Shown here piece by piece: positions 36,287 through 45,836 of a DNA stretch of 64,000 nucleotides. Position 1 is the stretch's first letter. Each line of letters begins with the position of its first letter. Made by a program: the position numbers and the translations under genes. This DNA is from Bacillus thuringiensis (GTDB taxonomy: Bacteria > Bacillota > Bacilli > Bacillales > Bacillaceae_G): contig NZ_CP012099.1 in NCBI RefSeq assembly GCF_001182785.1, positions 674,501 through 738,500 of the forward strand, read 5' to 3'. Under the pieces are notes generated by a model. The model worked only from the letters and a program-made list of their open reading frames with translations. It was not told the origin of the DNA and ran no database searches.

Positions 36287-37678
36287 TTAACTAATTTTTG
36301 AGTTAGGTGTTTCATCAATCTTATGAAACCCTTTCATGTAATATACGATTGCTAAGCCGATAAGCCAAATTGGGCCGACAATCAATGCAATTCGTGTATC
36401 TTCTGAATACGCCATTATACCTAGTACTAATACAAGGAAAACAAGTGAGAAATATGAGCTTAATGGGTATAAAGGCATTTTATACGATAACTTTTGTTTA
36501 TTTTGAGTAGGTAAGCTTTTACGGAATTTAATTTGAGCAACTAATATAATTCCCCAAGTCCAAATTGCGCCGAAAGTTGAAATGCTAGTAAGCCATGTAA
36601 ATACCTTTGCAGGTACGAGATAGTTTAATATAACACCAATGAGTAAAACGATAGCGGTTGCTACAATTCCTTGGCTTGGAATGCCGTTTTTATTTAAACG
36701 ACCAAATCTTTCAGGAGCTTTTTTCTGCTGAGCTAATGTAAATAGCATACGGCCTGTACTAAATAAACCACCGTTACAAGAAGAAAGAGCTGCTGTTAAT
36801 ACGACAAAGTTAATAATACCTGCTGCTTTTGCGATACCAATTTGCTGGAATGTTAATACGAATGGGCTTCCTTTCTCACCAAGTTCGTTCCATGGATAAA
36901 TTGCCATCATAACGAATAGAGCTCCTACGTAGAACAGTAATATTCTCCAAAACACGTTATCAATTGCTTTTGCGAGTGTTTTCTTCGGATTTTGAGCTTC
37001 ACCAGCTGTAACACCGATTAATTCAACGCCTAAATAAGCGAATAGTACCATCTGCATGGAGAGTAGTAACCCAGAAAAACCATTTGGGAACCAGCCACCA
37101 TGTGACCAAAGGTTTGAAATACCAGTAGCGATACCACCGTTTCCGAATCCGAATAAAATAATACCAGCGCCGACTACTATCATACAGATAATTGTGACAA
37201 TTTTAATGAGAGCAAACCAAAACTCAAGTTCTCCAAATACTTTTACCGATAAGAAGTTAAAAGCGCTCATTAACAATAGAGCAAGTAACGCCCAAGTCCA
37301 GCGCGGGATATCTGGAAACCAGTACTGCATGTAAATACCAGCTGCTGTAATTTCAGCCATACAAGTAACAACCCATAAGAACCAGTAATTCCAACCAGTA
37401 ATATAACCAGCGAGTGGGCTGATATAATCATATGCATATTTACTAAAAGAACCGGCAACAGGTTGTTCAATTGCCATTTCCCCGAGAGCTCGCATAATGA
37501 AAAAAATAACGAGTCCGGCAATCATATAGCCTAGTAAAATAGAAGGACCGGCTAGTTTAATAGCGGAAGCGGATCCTAAAAATAGCCCAACACCAATAGC
37601 TGAGCCAAGTGACATTAAAGTAATATGTCGTTCTTTTAAACCACGATTTAAAGTTCCAGATTTGTTTGTGTGCTGCAT
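36287..37678 (-). CDS. Amino acid permease, APC/AAT family
   Basis: A 463-residue transporter with twelve hydrophobic helices. LGSAIGVGLFLGSASAIKLAGPS at the first helix and GEMAIEQPVAGSFSKYA are AAT-family signatures. The family includes proline (ProY), GABA, alanine and aromatic permeases; the closest feel is ProY/AlaP-like but the substrate is undetermined. AAGGGGGATTC site before the ATG. Monocistronic. Confidence 0.85.
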   Translation of the reverse strand: MQHTNKSGTLNRGLKERHITLMSLGSAIGVGLFLGSASAIKLAGPSILLGYMIAGLVIFFIMRALGEMAIEQPVAGSFSKYAYDYISPLAGYITGWNYWFLWVVTCMAEITAAGIYMQYWFPDIPRWTWALLALLLMSAFNFLSVKVFGELEFWFALIKIVTIICMIVVGAGIILFGFGNGGIATGISNLWSHGGWFPNGFSGLLLSMQMVLFAYLGVELIGVTAGEAQNPKKTLAKAIDNVFWRILLFYVGALFVMMAIYPWNELGEKGSPFVLTFQQIGIAKAAGIINFVVLTAALSSCNGGLFSTGRMLFTLAQQKKAPERFGRLNKNGIPSQGIVATAIVLLIGVILNYLVPAKVFTWLTSISTFGAIWTWGIILVAQIKFRKSLPTQNKQKLSYKMPLYPLSSYFSLVFLVLVLGIMAYSEDTRIALIVGPIWLIGLAIVYYMKGFHKIDETPNSKIS

Positions 37679-37827
37679 AAGAAGAATCCCCCTTGTAGAG
37701 TGAACGATATTTGAATGCGTTTACTGAATATTTAACTATTTCAAATTATAAAACATTTCCATCTGTTATGCTACAAAAATAATCATAATGAACTGTACTA
37801 CATCTGTATTTGTCAGACTTAAACTTA

Positions 37828-37840
37828 AAATTCGAACTAT
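37828..37840 (+). promoter_or_regulatory. PurBox-like half-site before the purine permease
   Basis: AAATTCGAACTAT matches the PurR half-site AWWWCCGAACWWT with one mismatch. No second, inverted half-site was found, so PurR control is only suggested. No purine riboswitch core was seen between 37679 and 37958. Confidence 0.35.
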
Positions 37841-37958
37841 TAGGGAATATATTGACTCTTCTTTTTATTGATTGTTAAGATTAAGTATTATATTTTCTCA
37901 CATACTAGTAAGAAAAGAATGTGTGATAATAATTCAGGTGTAGGAAGGGTACATAAGC

Positions 37959-39251
37959 ATGTTTCAATTACAAAAATATAACACTTCTGTGAAGCAAGAG
38001 TTTTTAGCTGGCATCACAACTTTTTTTACATTTGCGTATATTCTTGTCATCAATCCAAAAATATTATCTGATGCAGGTATACCATTTGACCAAGCGTTTA
38101 CAGCAACAATTATTGCAACCGTTGTTGGAACAGTAGGTATGGCGATTTTCGCGAATTACCCGATTGTTATTGCTCCAGCTATGGGAATGAATGCATATTT
38201 TGCTTATTCTGTTGTACAGAAGGCAGAAGGGATTACATATGTAGTTGCCTTTTCAGCTGTATTTGTAACGGGGATTATTTTTCTTTTATTATCTTTTACT
38301 TCGTTTAGGCAAAAGTTAATTTTAGCAATTCCTGATAGTTTAAAGCATGCAATTGCAGGTGGAATTGGACTATTTATTGCTTTTATTGGATTGCGCCTTT
38401 CTGGAATTATCGTGGATCATCCGTCTAATTTAGTTACGATTGGTGATTTTCATTCTCCAGCCGTTATTTTAACTTTAATTGGTTTAATATTAGCGGCGGT
38501 ATTAATGGCATTACGTGTGAGTGGTGCATTATTTATTAGTATGATTGTGACAGGAGTTATCGCCTTCTTTACAGGGCAATTGAAGTTTGCTGATAAAATT
38601 GTGGCGATGCCTCATTTGCCAGAGGGTATTATCGTTTCAAACCCAATCAATGCATTTTCAGATGTAATTGAATACGGATTATATGGTGTTGTATTTTCAT
38701 TTTTACTTGTACTTTTATTCGATACAACAGGTGCATTACTTGGTTTAATTAAACAAGCAGGTTTAATTACAGACAATACAGAGAAGCGTTTTGGTAAAGC
38801 GTTTATTGCAGATGCAATTGGCGGGACTACAGGTTCTATCTTTGGAACAAGCCCAACAGCAGCGACGATTGAATCGTCAGCAGGTATTGCTGCAGGTGGG
38901 AAAACTGGATTAACAGGGATTGTAGTTGTTGGTCTAACAATTATAACGGCATTTTTCAGTCCTGTTATTGCTTCTTTATCAAGTGTAGCTGCTATTACAG
39001 CTCCTTCATTAATTATAGTAGGTAGTTTAATGGCACAAAGCATTCGAGATATTAATTGGAATGAATTTGAAGATGCGTTACCAGCATTTTTGATTTTTAT
39101 AGGTATTCCGTTAACATCTAGTATTGCAAATGGAATCGCAATTGGATTTTTAGTATATCCGGTTTTGAAAATTGTGAAGGGTAAAGGAAAGGAAGTACAT
39201 CCATTACTATACTTATTTACAATTTTATTTGGATGTCATTTATTTTTATAA
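37959..39251 (+). CDS. Purine (guanine/hypoxanthine) permease, AzgA/PbuG type
   Basis: A 430-residue member of the NCS2 superfamily, AzgA branch. The N-terminal EFLAGITTFFTFAYILVINPKIL and APAMGMNAYFAY, and FGTSPTAATIESSAGIAAGGKTGLT near residue 305 are characteristic. It imports guanine and hypoxanthine, or adenine. Length and motifs resemble PbuG. AGGAAGGG site before the ATG. Monocistronic. Confidence 0.88.
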   Translation: MFQLQKYNTSVKQEFLAGITTFFTFAYILVINPKILSDAGIPFDQAFTATIIATVVGTVGMAIFANYPIVIAPAMGMNAYFAYSVVQKAEGITYVVAFSAVFVTGIIFLLLSFTSFRQKLILAIPDSLKHAIAGGIGLFIAFIGLRLSGIIVDHPSNLVTIGDFHSPAVILTLIGLILAAVLMALRVSGALFISMIVTGVIAFFTGQLKFADKIVAMPHLPEGIIVSNPINAFSDVIEYGLYGVVFSFLLVLLFDTTGALLGLIKQAGLITDNTEKRFGKAFIADAIGGTTGSIFGTSPTAATIESSAGIAAGGKTGLTGIVVVGLTIITAFFSPVIASLSSVAAITAPSLIIVGSLMAQSIRDINWNEFEDALPAFLIFIGIPLTSSIANGIAIGFLVYPVLKIVKGKGKEVHPLLYLFTILFGCHLFL

Positions 39252-39265
39252 TATAGATATAGGAG

Positions 39266-39296
39266 AGGGAGCTTCTTATGAGAGGCTCCTTTTTTG
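39266..39296 (+). terminator. Terminator of the purine permease
   Basis: GGAGCTTCT, TATG, AGAGGCTCC stem followed by six T. Confidence 0.82.
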
Positions 39297-39303
39297 TGTA
39301 TAA

Positions 39304-39380
39304 TAAAGTGAAACTATAGGCAGTAGTGGGGATTTATCCCCACTGTGTATTAGCCCGCATCAATCGGGATAATGTGGAAA
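39304..39380 (+). repeat. Dispersed repeat, divergent copy D
   Basis: Begins ATAAAGTGAAACT, the end motif of the copies at 9979, 21295 and 22939. It contains a perfect hairpin GTGGGGA-TTTA-TCCCCAC (39326-39343) and CCCG/CGGG (39354-39368). The 3' boundary is uncertain. Confidence 0.45.
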
Positions 39381-39454
39381 TTAAATTGATTTCGCAAAAT
39401 ATAAATTACCTAATGGAATATATATGTTACAATAAAGGTAGAGGAGGAACATGA

Positions 39455-39655
39455 ATGGCTGTAAGTAAAATAAAAGTCGCGCGTGTTCAGTTAGATTTAA
39501 CACAGCAAAAATTAGCAGAAAAAGTAGGCGTTACAAGGCAAACGATTAGTTTAATTGAGAAGGGGAAATACAACCCATCTTTAGATTTATGTTTGAAAAT
39601 TTGTTATGCAGTAGATAAAACGTTGAATGATTTGTTTTGGGAGGAAAAGGAGTGA
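39455..39655 (+). CDS. Small XRE-family transcriptional regulator
   Basis: A 66-residue Cro/cI-type protein (LTQQKLAEKVGVTRQTISLIEKG) closely similar to the one at 26994. ATG 39455 with GAGGAGG seven bases upstream. The next gene starts four bases after its stop, so the two form an operon. Confidence 0.85.
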   Translation: MAVSKIKVARVQLDLTQQKLAEKVGVTRQTISLIEKGKYNPSLDLCLKICYAVDKTLNDLFWEEKE

Positions 39656-39659
39656 TAGG

Positions 39660-40088
39660 ATGAAAATCGTGAAAGATGAACGTTTAATGATTGAAGGGTT
39701 AAAACATATTAGATTAGTTTTCATCTTACAAAATATCGTCATACTAGCTATCGTCTTTTACCGCTATGTCTTGCAAGGGGCAGGATATGAAAATGTTTCG
39801 GATCTATTAATGGTATTTATGGGCGGGATCGTAGCCATTAACTTCTTAAATTTAAAACATTCTGTAGAGGCATATGAGCATACAGGTGGGGTATCACGTA
39901 GCTATTTCATGAAACTATTATTCATTCCGGTAGGTATTGTTATTGGACTGTTAGCTATTTGTATTATTGTAACACCGGATATTTCGATAAAAGAAATCAG
40001 TATAACAGCACTTATTATGTTTGCTTGTTTTTTAGGTCCTAGTTTATTTATCTACATGTATATGAAAAAGATAAAAAGTGAAGATTGA
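39660..40088 (+). CDS. Membrane protein paired with an XRE regulator
   Basis: A 142-residue protein with about four hydrophobic helices. ATG 39660 follows AAAAGGAGTGATAGG; the in-frame TTG at 39627 lies inside the regulator gene. Same plan as the 27205 gene, with little visible sequence similarity beyond the layout. Function unknown. Confidence 0.72.
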   Translation: MKIVKDERLMIEGLKHIRLVFILQNIVILAIVFYRYVLQGAGYENVSDLLMVFMGGIVAINFLNLKHSVEAYEHTGGVSRSYFMKLLFIPVGIVIGLLAICIIVTPDISIKEISITALIMFACFLGPSLFIYMYMKKIKSED

Positions 40089-40139
40089 AATATAAGAAAA
40101 GCTTTCCCGTATTGAGGAAAGCTTTTCTTATATTTTTTT
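40089..40139. terminator. Bidirectional terminator with 19-bp arms
   Basis: ATATAAGAAAAGCTTTCC and GGAAAGCTTTTCTTATAT with a T7 tail. The stop codon of the minus GNAT gene (40128-40130) lies in the distal arm. Confidence 0.9.
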
Positions 40140-40565
40140 ATACAGTACTTTATGAAGGCCAATCGGTTCAATTTCAAAGATTTCACCATGCTCCTGAAAG
40201 TCTAATCGCTTGTAATAGTCAGTTACAGTAATACGGCCATTACACCATAGGATGTTTGCTTTCCGTTCTTTTAAAATTTGTTCTGCCTTCTGAATTAAGG
40301 AGCTTCCAGCTCTTTTGTTCCGAAAGTTAGGTAATGTTGCCATTCCTCTTAGTCTATAATGGATACCATTTTGCAAATCAGGATATATTTCTTTTGAGAA
40401 GGAAGCAATGCTAATCAACTCATCGTTTATAAAGGCACCTAAGTGGAATGTGTCTTTTTCGTAGTCAGAAGAGTATTTACAGTTTGCTAGGGACTGATTA
40501 GGACGCAACACCGCTTGGCGTAATAAGTGTGTCTCGGATGCATCAATATACTGCACAGTGATCAT
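40128..40565 (-). CDS. GNAT-family N-acetyltransferase
   Basis: A 145-residue acetyl-CoA-dependent acetyltransferase. Motif A is visible as LRGMATLPNFRNKRAGSSLIQKAE (about 73-96; Q/RxxGxG/A variant NKRAGSS), and the C-terminal VTDYYKRLDFQEHGEIF is the motif B region. Substrate unknown. ATG preceded by AAAGGATGA. Confidence 0.85.
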   Translation of the reverse strand: MITVQYIDASETHLLRQAVLRPNQSLANCKYSSDYEKDTFHLGAFINDELISIASFSKEIYPDLQNGIHYRLRGMATLPNFRNKRAGSSLIQKAEQILKERKANILWCNGRITVTDYYKRLDFQEHGEIFEIEPIGLHKVLYKKI

Positions 40566-40579
40566 ATTATCATCCTTTC

Positions 40580-40801
40580 TTATAAACCTTTTTCTATAAG
40601 TTGTATAAAGAAGTATGCAGGTGCAGCGAGAAGACCGAGTATACTAGCGGTTCCGAGAAGGAGTGAAAGAAAAAGGCATGAGTATTTAACTCCATTTGAT
40701 TTTTTCCAACCATAGCTGCAAATTTCAATGCTAACACCGATGAGAATAATGGCGACGAGTACTTCCGCTAATAATAAGAGAGCTAAAGTTACAATAGACA
40801 T
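40580..40801 (-). CDS. Small two-helix membrane protein, function unknown
   Basis: A 73-residue protein with two hydrophobic segments (residues 2-25 and 40-68) and a central IEICSYGWKKSNGVKYSC loop. Start ambiguous: ATG 40801 (spaced from GGATGG) or ATG 40813. Upstream of the GNAT gene on the same strand with a 14-base gap, so possibly one transcript. Confidence 0.55.
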   Translation of the reverse strand: MSIVTLALLLLAEVLVAIILIGVSIEICSYGWKKSNGVKYSCLFLSLLLGTASILGLLAAPAYFFIQLIEKGL

Positions 40802-40854
40802 AATGTAATCCATCCTCATAATATGTGATAGTAACATTTTACCATATGAAATTA

Positions 40855-40892
40855 AAAAAATGCCCCTCAATTATGTGAGGGGCATTTTTTTA
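40855..40892 (-). terminator. Terminator of the CPA2 antiporter gene
   Basis: AAAAAATGCCCCTCA and TGAGGGGCATTTTTTT stem. T runs exist on both strands. The gene's stop codon is at its edge. Confidence 0.85.
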
Positions 40893-42719
40893 CTCTAATA
40901 TGTTTTTTAGTGTATCGATATGCTCTTTTGAACCTGTTACAAGTAATGTATCACCGTGTTGTAGTCTTGTATCACCATGTGGTATTAATGCTTTATTACC
41001 GCGGTAGATTTGAATCACAAGTACATCACCTAAAAACGGAAGGCGGCGAAGTGCAACGCCGTTATATTTATTGCTGCGTAGTTCAACTTCGCGTACTGTT
41101 TCGTTTGCAGTTGTAATTAAGCGAACGAGACTAGGTTTATCAATAAGTGCACGTAATAAAATACGTGTAGAGTTAATTGTTGAGAATACAGCGATATGTT
41201 CTTGCGTTGCTTTTTCTTGTAGAAGTGGATCTTCTACACTTGCAATAACATGTTCAACACCTAGCTCTTTTGCATGTTCTGCTAATAATAAGTTTTGTTC
41301 ATCATCGCTTGTTGCAACAACGACGCGATCTGCATCAAATGCTGTTTGTTCAGTTAATGATGCGATTGTGATGTCATCTAATTTCACGATAGGGAAGTCA
41401 TGCGATTTCGCTTCCTCATCATTTATTTTGTTTTGACGCATCATATATAGCGTTACGTCATAATCTTCTCGTTTTAAATCTAGTGATAACGGAAGGGTAA
41501 TTCTGCTCGCGCCAATAATAGCTACTTTTGGTTTTGGTGTTTCTACTTTTGGGAACATTTTTTTAAACAATACAGGTGCAAAAATACAAGTAATAACTGC
41601 GCTTAAAATAAGAGAGGCAGATAAACTTGGACTGATGATCCCTAGTTTTTCACCAATTTGTGCAGCCGCAATAACTAAAGAAAGTGTCGATGTTAATAAG
41701 ATTGCACTTCCAAGTACGATATTACGTGGATACCATTTTCGTAAGACGAGTGATGGTAAGAGTTTTGAAATAAAGAGTCCTACAATTAAGATTGGGATCA
41801 TTAGCATGCTAGAAGGCTCTTTAAAAATAGACCATACCTCTAGATTTACACCAACCATTACGAAGAAAATAGGGATGAAGAAACCATAGCCGATGGAATC
41901 AAGTTTTTCCACCATATCTTCATTGGGTGATAATAACGATACAAGTACACCTGCTAAGAAGGCACCTAAAATATTTTCTGCTCCAACAGATTCCGATAAC
42001 CCAACTAAGATTAAAATGAGTGCAAAAACAGCCCGTGTATCAATTTGTACACTACCAGCTTTTAAACTATCTAAGTATGGAATGTTTTTAAAGCGTTTTG
42101 CAATAAAGTAAATGACAATACCGGCACCGAATAGAAGAAGTAAGAGCCACATACTTTGGCCGCTTTCGGAATTTAATCCGACGAAAACAGCGAGTAAAAT
42201 CATTGTAACTAAGTCTGCAATAACAGCAACTAATAAAATGATTTGTCCGATCGCAGTTTTTCCTAGGTTGTTTTCTTTTAATGTTGGTACAACAACCCCT
42301 AAAGAAATAGTTGAAATAATTAAAGTCATGAACATTGCATTATCTACAAATCCTAGCCATACGAATAGTAATGATAAGGCATAAGATAAGATGAAAATAA
42401 ATAAGAAGATAATGCTTGCTGCTTGAAATGTATTTGGTTCGTTTGTCGTATTTTTTTTCCCTTTTTGTTTAAAGATAGAAAAGTCAATTTCTAAACCGCT
42501 TAAGAACATGAGGAAGATAAATCCTAATGTTGATAAAACTTGAAGCCATATATCTGGCTCAATAATATTAAACCCACTTTTACCTACAAAGATTCCTGCG
42601 ATAATTTCTGCAACGACAACAGGAAGTGCTTTTAATTTAAAGCGTTGTAACAAAAGGGGAACGAAAAACGCGATTGCAACGACAACCATAAGTGATAGAA
42701 CAGAAGTATGATGTTCCAT
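40890..42719 (-). CDS. CPA2 monovalent cation:proton antiporter with RCK domains
   Basis: A 609-residue protein. Residues about 1-390 are a Na+/H+-exchanger-type membrane domain (about twelve helices), then a TrkA-N/RCK domain (about 400-520) and a TrkA-C domain (about 530-609, EVELRSNKYNGVALRRLPF). This plan is that of KefB/YhaU-type K+ efflux antiporters. The nucleotide-binding loop reads IIGASRITLP rather than GxGxxG, so NAD binding may be altered or lost. ATG 42719 follows GGGAGAG; the TTG at 42737 precedes it. Monocistronic. Confidence 0.85.
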   Translation of the reverse strand: MEHHTSVLSLMVVVAIAFFVPLLLQRFKLKALPVVVAEIIAGIFVGKSGFNIIEPDIWLQVLSTLGFIFLMFLSGLEIDFSIFKQKGKKNTTNEPNTFQAASIIFLFIFILSYALSLLFVWLGFVDNAMFMTLIISTISLGVVVPTLKENNLGKTAIGQIILLVAVIADLVTMILLAVFVGLNSESGQSMWLLLLLFGAGIVIYFIAKRFKNIPYLDSLKAGSVQIDTRAVFALILILVGLSESVGAENILGAFLAGVLVSLLSPNEDMVEKLDSIGYGFFIPIFFVMVGVNLEVWSIFKEPSSMLMIPILIVGLFISKLLPSLVLRKWYPRNIVLGSAILLTSTLSLVIAAAQIGEKLGIISPSLSASLILSAVITCIFAPVLFKKMFPKVETPKPKVAIIGASRITLPLSLDLKREDYDVTLYMMRQNKINDEEAKSHDFPIVKLDDITIASLTEQTAFDADRVVVATSDDEQNLLLAEHAKELGVEHVIASVEDPLLQEKATQEHIAVFSTINSTRILLRALIDKPSLVRLITTANETVREVELRSNKYNGVALRRLPFLGDVLVIQIYRGNKALIPHGDTRLQHGDTLLVTGSKEHIDTLKNILE

Positions 42720-42896
42720 TGCGTTCTCTCCCTTCAAATAAATATAGTACCTATTTAGCCATATAATAGGTAGAAAAGCAACGCATATGGATTCGATTTC
42801 ATAAAGAAAGACTTTTCTTAAGATTTGTCATAATAAGTATATTTTTCATGATTCTGTTGTTAATTCCGTAATGTGGATGTAATAGGGGAGGAGAAT

Positions 42897-42936
42897 AAAA
42901 AAAGACTGCTGAGATTCCTCAGCAGTCTTTTTCATG
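42897..42936 (-). terminator. Terminator of the qox operon
   Basis: AAAGACTGCTGAG and CTCAGCAGTCTTT perfect 13-bp stem, T7 on minus. Confidence 0.9.
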
Positions 42937-42940
42937 TACA

Positions 42941-43252
42941 TTACATTGAGAAGAAGATCCATACAGTTAAACCGACTGTTGCAGTTGCAACGAAGAAACT
43001 GTATATCATTGTAAGAATTTGAACTCTTCCTTCTCCTTCTTTTAAATGCATGAACATAATTAATTGTAATAACGCTTGCGCAACAGCCATTATGATAATA
43101 GTTGTTAAGACTGTTGAAAGTGGCAATGTTGTGTAAAGTGCCACGTATAGCGCTAGGAACGTTAGTGCAAGCGATAAAATAAATCCGAAAACGTGTGACC
43201 AAGGGAATCCGCTATGCGCATGCCCGTTTGCTTGGTTATTATTTTGACCCAT
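42941..43252 (-). CDS. qoxD: Menaquinol oxidase aa3, subunit IV
   Basis: A 103-residue protein with three transmembrane helices, of the COX4_pro family. A His/Asn-rich start (NQANGHAHSG) leads into the first helix, and MFMHLKEGEG joins helices 2 and 3. It stabilises the quinol oxidase complex. Its ATG directly abuts the qoxC stop codon. Confidence 0.93.
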   Translation of the reverse strand: MGQNNNQANGHAHSGFPWSHVFGFILSLALTFLALYVALYTTLPLSTVLTTIIIMAVAQALLQLIMFMHLKEGEGRVQILTMIYSFFVATATVGLTVWIFFSM

Positions 43253-43855
43253 TTACGCCACCATCCCGTTCAAGTAAACTAGTGTGTAAATAAAGACCCA
43301 AACTAGATCAAGGAAATGCCAGTATAAGCTGATAATGAATACTTTACGAGCTGTAACTGGTGTTAAACCTCGTTTTAAAATTTGGATAATAACACAAGTT
43401 GCCCAAATGATACCGCCTGTTACGTGGGCTCCGTGCGTTCCAAGAAGAACGAAGAATGCAGATAGGAAAGCACTTGTTTGAATTGTTGCGCCTTCACCGA
43501 TGTACATAATGAACTCTTCGATTTCAAAGAATAGGAAACCTGCACCTAAAAGTAATGTAAGGATGAACCATCCAAGCATTGCTTTTTGATTGTGCTTACG
43601 CATTTCGTGAATTACGATACCACATGTGAAACTACTTGTTAAAAGTAGTAATGTTTGAATTAAAAGCGTTTTAAGTTCAAACAGTTGCGCTGGAGTTGGG
43701 CCATCTGCCGTACGACCAGCAAGGACTAGATAAGAGGCGAAAAGTGTTGCGAACAGCATAATTTCAGCCCCAAGAAAAATCCAGAATCCTAGGATATTCA
43801 ATCTGCTTTGTTCGGATTGATATTCCAAAGGTAAGCTTTTATCTAAAGCCGCCAT
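43253..43855 (-). CDS. qoxC: Menaquinol oxidase aa3, subunit III
   Basis: A 200-residue heme-copper oxidase subunit III with five helices. GFWIFLGAEIMLFATLFASY and LLGTHGAHVTGGIIW are conserved. It lacks the first two helices of mitochondrial COX3, as usual for QoxC. GAGAGGTG site before the ATG. Thirteen bases after qoxB. Confidence 0.95.
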   Translation of the reverse strand: MAALDKSLPLEYQSEQSRLNILGFWIFLGAEIMLFATLFASYLVLAGRTADGPTPAQLFELKTLLIQTLLLLTSSFTCGIVIHEMRKHNQKAMLGWFILTLLLGAGFLFFEIEEFIMYIGEGATIQTSAFLSAFFVLLGTHGAHVTGGIIWATCVIIQILKRGLTPVTARKVFIISLYWHFLDLVWVFIYTLVYLNGMVA

Positions 43856-43868
43856 GTCATTTCACCTC

Positions 43869-45803
43869 TCATGCTATATGTTCTGTTTCTTTAATTTCAT
43901 CAACACTTACGTAGTAACCATCGTCATAATCGAATGAACGATAGATTAAGCAAGCTAAAATACCAATACCACCGATTGCTGCAAGCCAGAACCAGCTAAA
44001 TACTAATGCGAAACCTGCAAGACCGAAGAATCCAGACGCAATAATAGGCACACCAGAGTTACTTGGCATGTGAATTGGTTTGATATCTTCTGCAGCTGGT
44101 GTAACTGTTTCTCCGCGTTTTTTCATGTACCAGAAAGCATCAGCTTCTTTGATTTCAGGAAGTTTCGCGAAGTTGTAATGTTGTACAGGAGATTGAGTTG
44201 CCCATTCAAGTGTACGGCCATCCCATGGATCTCCAGTTGTGTCACGTTCACCGTGACGTGCACTCCAAATTACGTTGTAGCAAAGAAGTAGGAAGCCGAT
44301 ACCCATCATTACCGCACCAACTGATGCGATTTGGTTTAGCCATCCCCATCCAAGACTTTCAGAGTAAGTGTACATACGACGAGTCATACCGTCTAAACCT
44401 AAGAAGTACATTGGGAAGAAACAGATGTTGAATCCGCTCATAAAGATCCAGAATGTCCATTTACCTAGGCGTTCATTTAACATATGACCAGTCATTTTTG
44501 GATACCAGAATGTGAATCCAGCAAGCATAGCGAATACTGTACCTGCGATTAATACGTAGTGGAAGTGAGCAATTAGGAAGTAGCTGTTATGGTATTGATA
44601 ATCAGCTGCTGCCATTCCAAGCATAACCCCTGTAACCCCACCGACTACGAAGTTTGGAATAAATGCCAATGACCAAAGCATTGGAACTGTAAAACGGATA
44701 CGTCCTTTATACAGTGTAAACAACCAGTTAAAGATCTTAACACCGGTTGGAATCGAAATCGCCATTGTCGAAATCGAGAAGAATGAGTTAACCGCTGGAC
44801 CTGCACCCATCGTGAAGAAGTGGTGAAGCCATACGACGAAACTTAGTAAAGAAATTGCAACCATTGAGTATACCATCGCACTGTAACCGAATAGACGTTT
44901 ACGTGAGAATGTACTAATGATTTCAGAGAAAATACCGAATGCCGGTAAAATAACGATATATACTTCAGGGTGACCCCATACCCAGAACAGGTTGGCCCAT
45001 AACATCGGCATACCGCCGCTCGCCATCGTAAAGAAGTGAGCATCGAATAGACGGTCAAATGTCATTAATGCAAGAGCAACTGTTAATACTGGGAAAGCGA
45101 AAATAATAATAATTGTTGTAATTAAGATTGACCAAGTAAACATTGGCATTCTCATTAAAGTCATACCAGGTGTACGCATTTTTAAGATAGTAACAAGGAA
45201 GTTAATACCGGTCATTAGCGTACCGAGACCTGAAATCTGTAATGCAATTGCGTAGTAGTTATTTCCTACGCCTGAAGTAAACTCTGTACCTGCCATTGGG
45301 AAGTAAGAAGTCCACCCAGCGTCTGGAGAACCACCGATTACGAAAGCGATGTTGAATAACATTGCTCCGACAAAGAATAACCAGAAACTTAAAGCATTTA
45401 AGAACGGATATGCAACGTCACGAGCACCAATTTGTAATGGTACTACAAGGTTCATTAATCCCATAACGAATGGCATTGCCATGAAAAGAATCATTACTGT
45501 ACCATGTGTTGTAAAGATTCCGTTATAGTGTTCAGCGTTTAAATAAGTTGTTTCTGGGAATGTTAACTGTGCACGGATCATTAAACCATCCATACCACCA
45601 CGGAATAACATGATAACCGCAGAAATAATATACATGGCTCCGATTTTTTTATGGTCAACAGTTGTCAACCATTCGTCCCAAAGCCATTTCCATTTTTTAT
45701 ACTTTGTTAGTACGAAAATGATTGCTAATGTCACAAGAACGATAGAAGCGTCTGCACCGTAAATAATCGGGTCACCTGTGACAAAGAATTCATCAAGCTT
45801 CAC
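43869..45803 (-). CDS. qoxB: Menaquinol oxidase aa3, catalytic subunit I
   Basis: A 644-residue heme-copper oxidase subunit reducing oxygen to water and pumping protons. The low-spin heme ligand is in [11 protein letters not shown], the CuB ligand and cross-linked tyrosine in [12 protein letters not shown], two CuB histidines in HHFFTMG, and the heme ligands in [16 protein letters not shown] 45803 is chosen because GGAG ends nine bases upstream; the GTG at 45812 overlaps that site. Close to B. subtilis QoxB throughout. Confidence 0.96.
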   Translation of the reverse strand: MKLDEFFVTGDPIIYGADASIVLVTLAIIFVLTKYKKWKWLWDEWLTTVDHKKIGAMYIISAVIMLFRGGMDGLMIRAQLTFPETTYLNAEHYNGIFTTHGTVMILFMAMPFVMGLMNLVVPLQIGARDVAYPFLNALSFWLFFVGAMLFNIAFVIGGSPDAGWTSYFPMAGTEFTSGVGNNYYAIALQISGLGTLMTGINFLVTILKMRTPGMTLMRMPMFTWSILITTIIIIFAFPVLTVALALMTFDRLFDAHFFTMASGGMPMLWANLFWVWGHPEVYIVILPAFGIFSEIISTFSRKRLFGYSAMVYSMVAISLLSFVVWLHHFFTMGAGPAVNSFFSISTMAISIPTGVKIFNWLFTLYKGRIRFTVPMLWSLAFIPNFVVGGVTGVMLGMAAADYQYHNSYFLIAHFHYVLIAGTVFAMLAGFTFWYPKMTGHMLNERLGKWTFWIFMSGFNICFFPMYFLGLDGMTRRMYTYSESLGWGWLNQIASVGAVMMGIGFLLLCYNVIWSARHGERDTTGDPWDGRTLEWATQSPVQHYNFAKLPEIKEADAFWYMKKRGETVTPAAEDIKPIHMPSNSGVPIIASGFFGLAGFALVFSWFWLAAIGGIGILACLIYRSFDYDDGYYVSVDEIKETEHIA

Positions 45804-45836
45804 TGTGTTCACTCCAATCTGTTGGAATAATAGCTA

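Noticed and set aside
37679..37958. Purine riboswitch before the purine permease
   Set aside because: The conserved purine aptamer core and a following terminator hairpin could not be found; only a PurBox-like half-site remains.
39321..39368. CRISPR-like or attachment-site repeats
   Set aside because: Only single hairpins, with no regularly spaced direct repeats, cas genes or integrase in the window.
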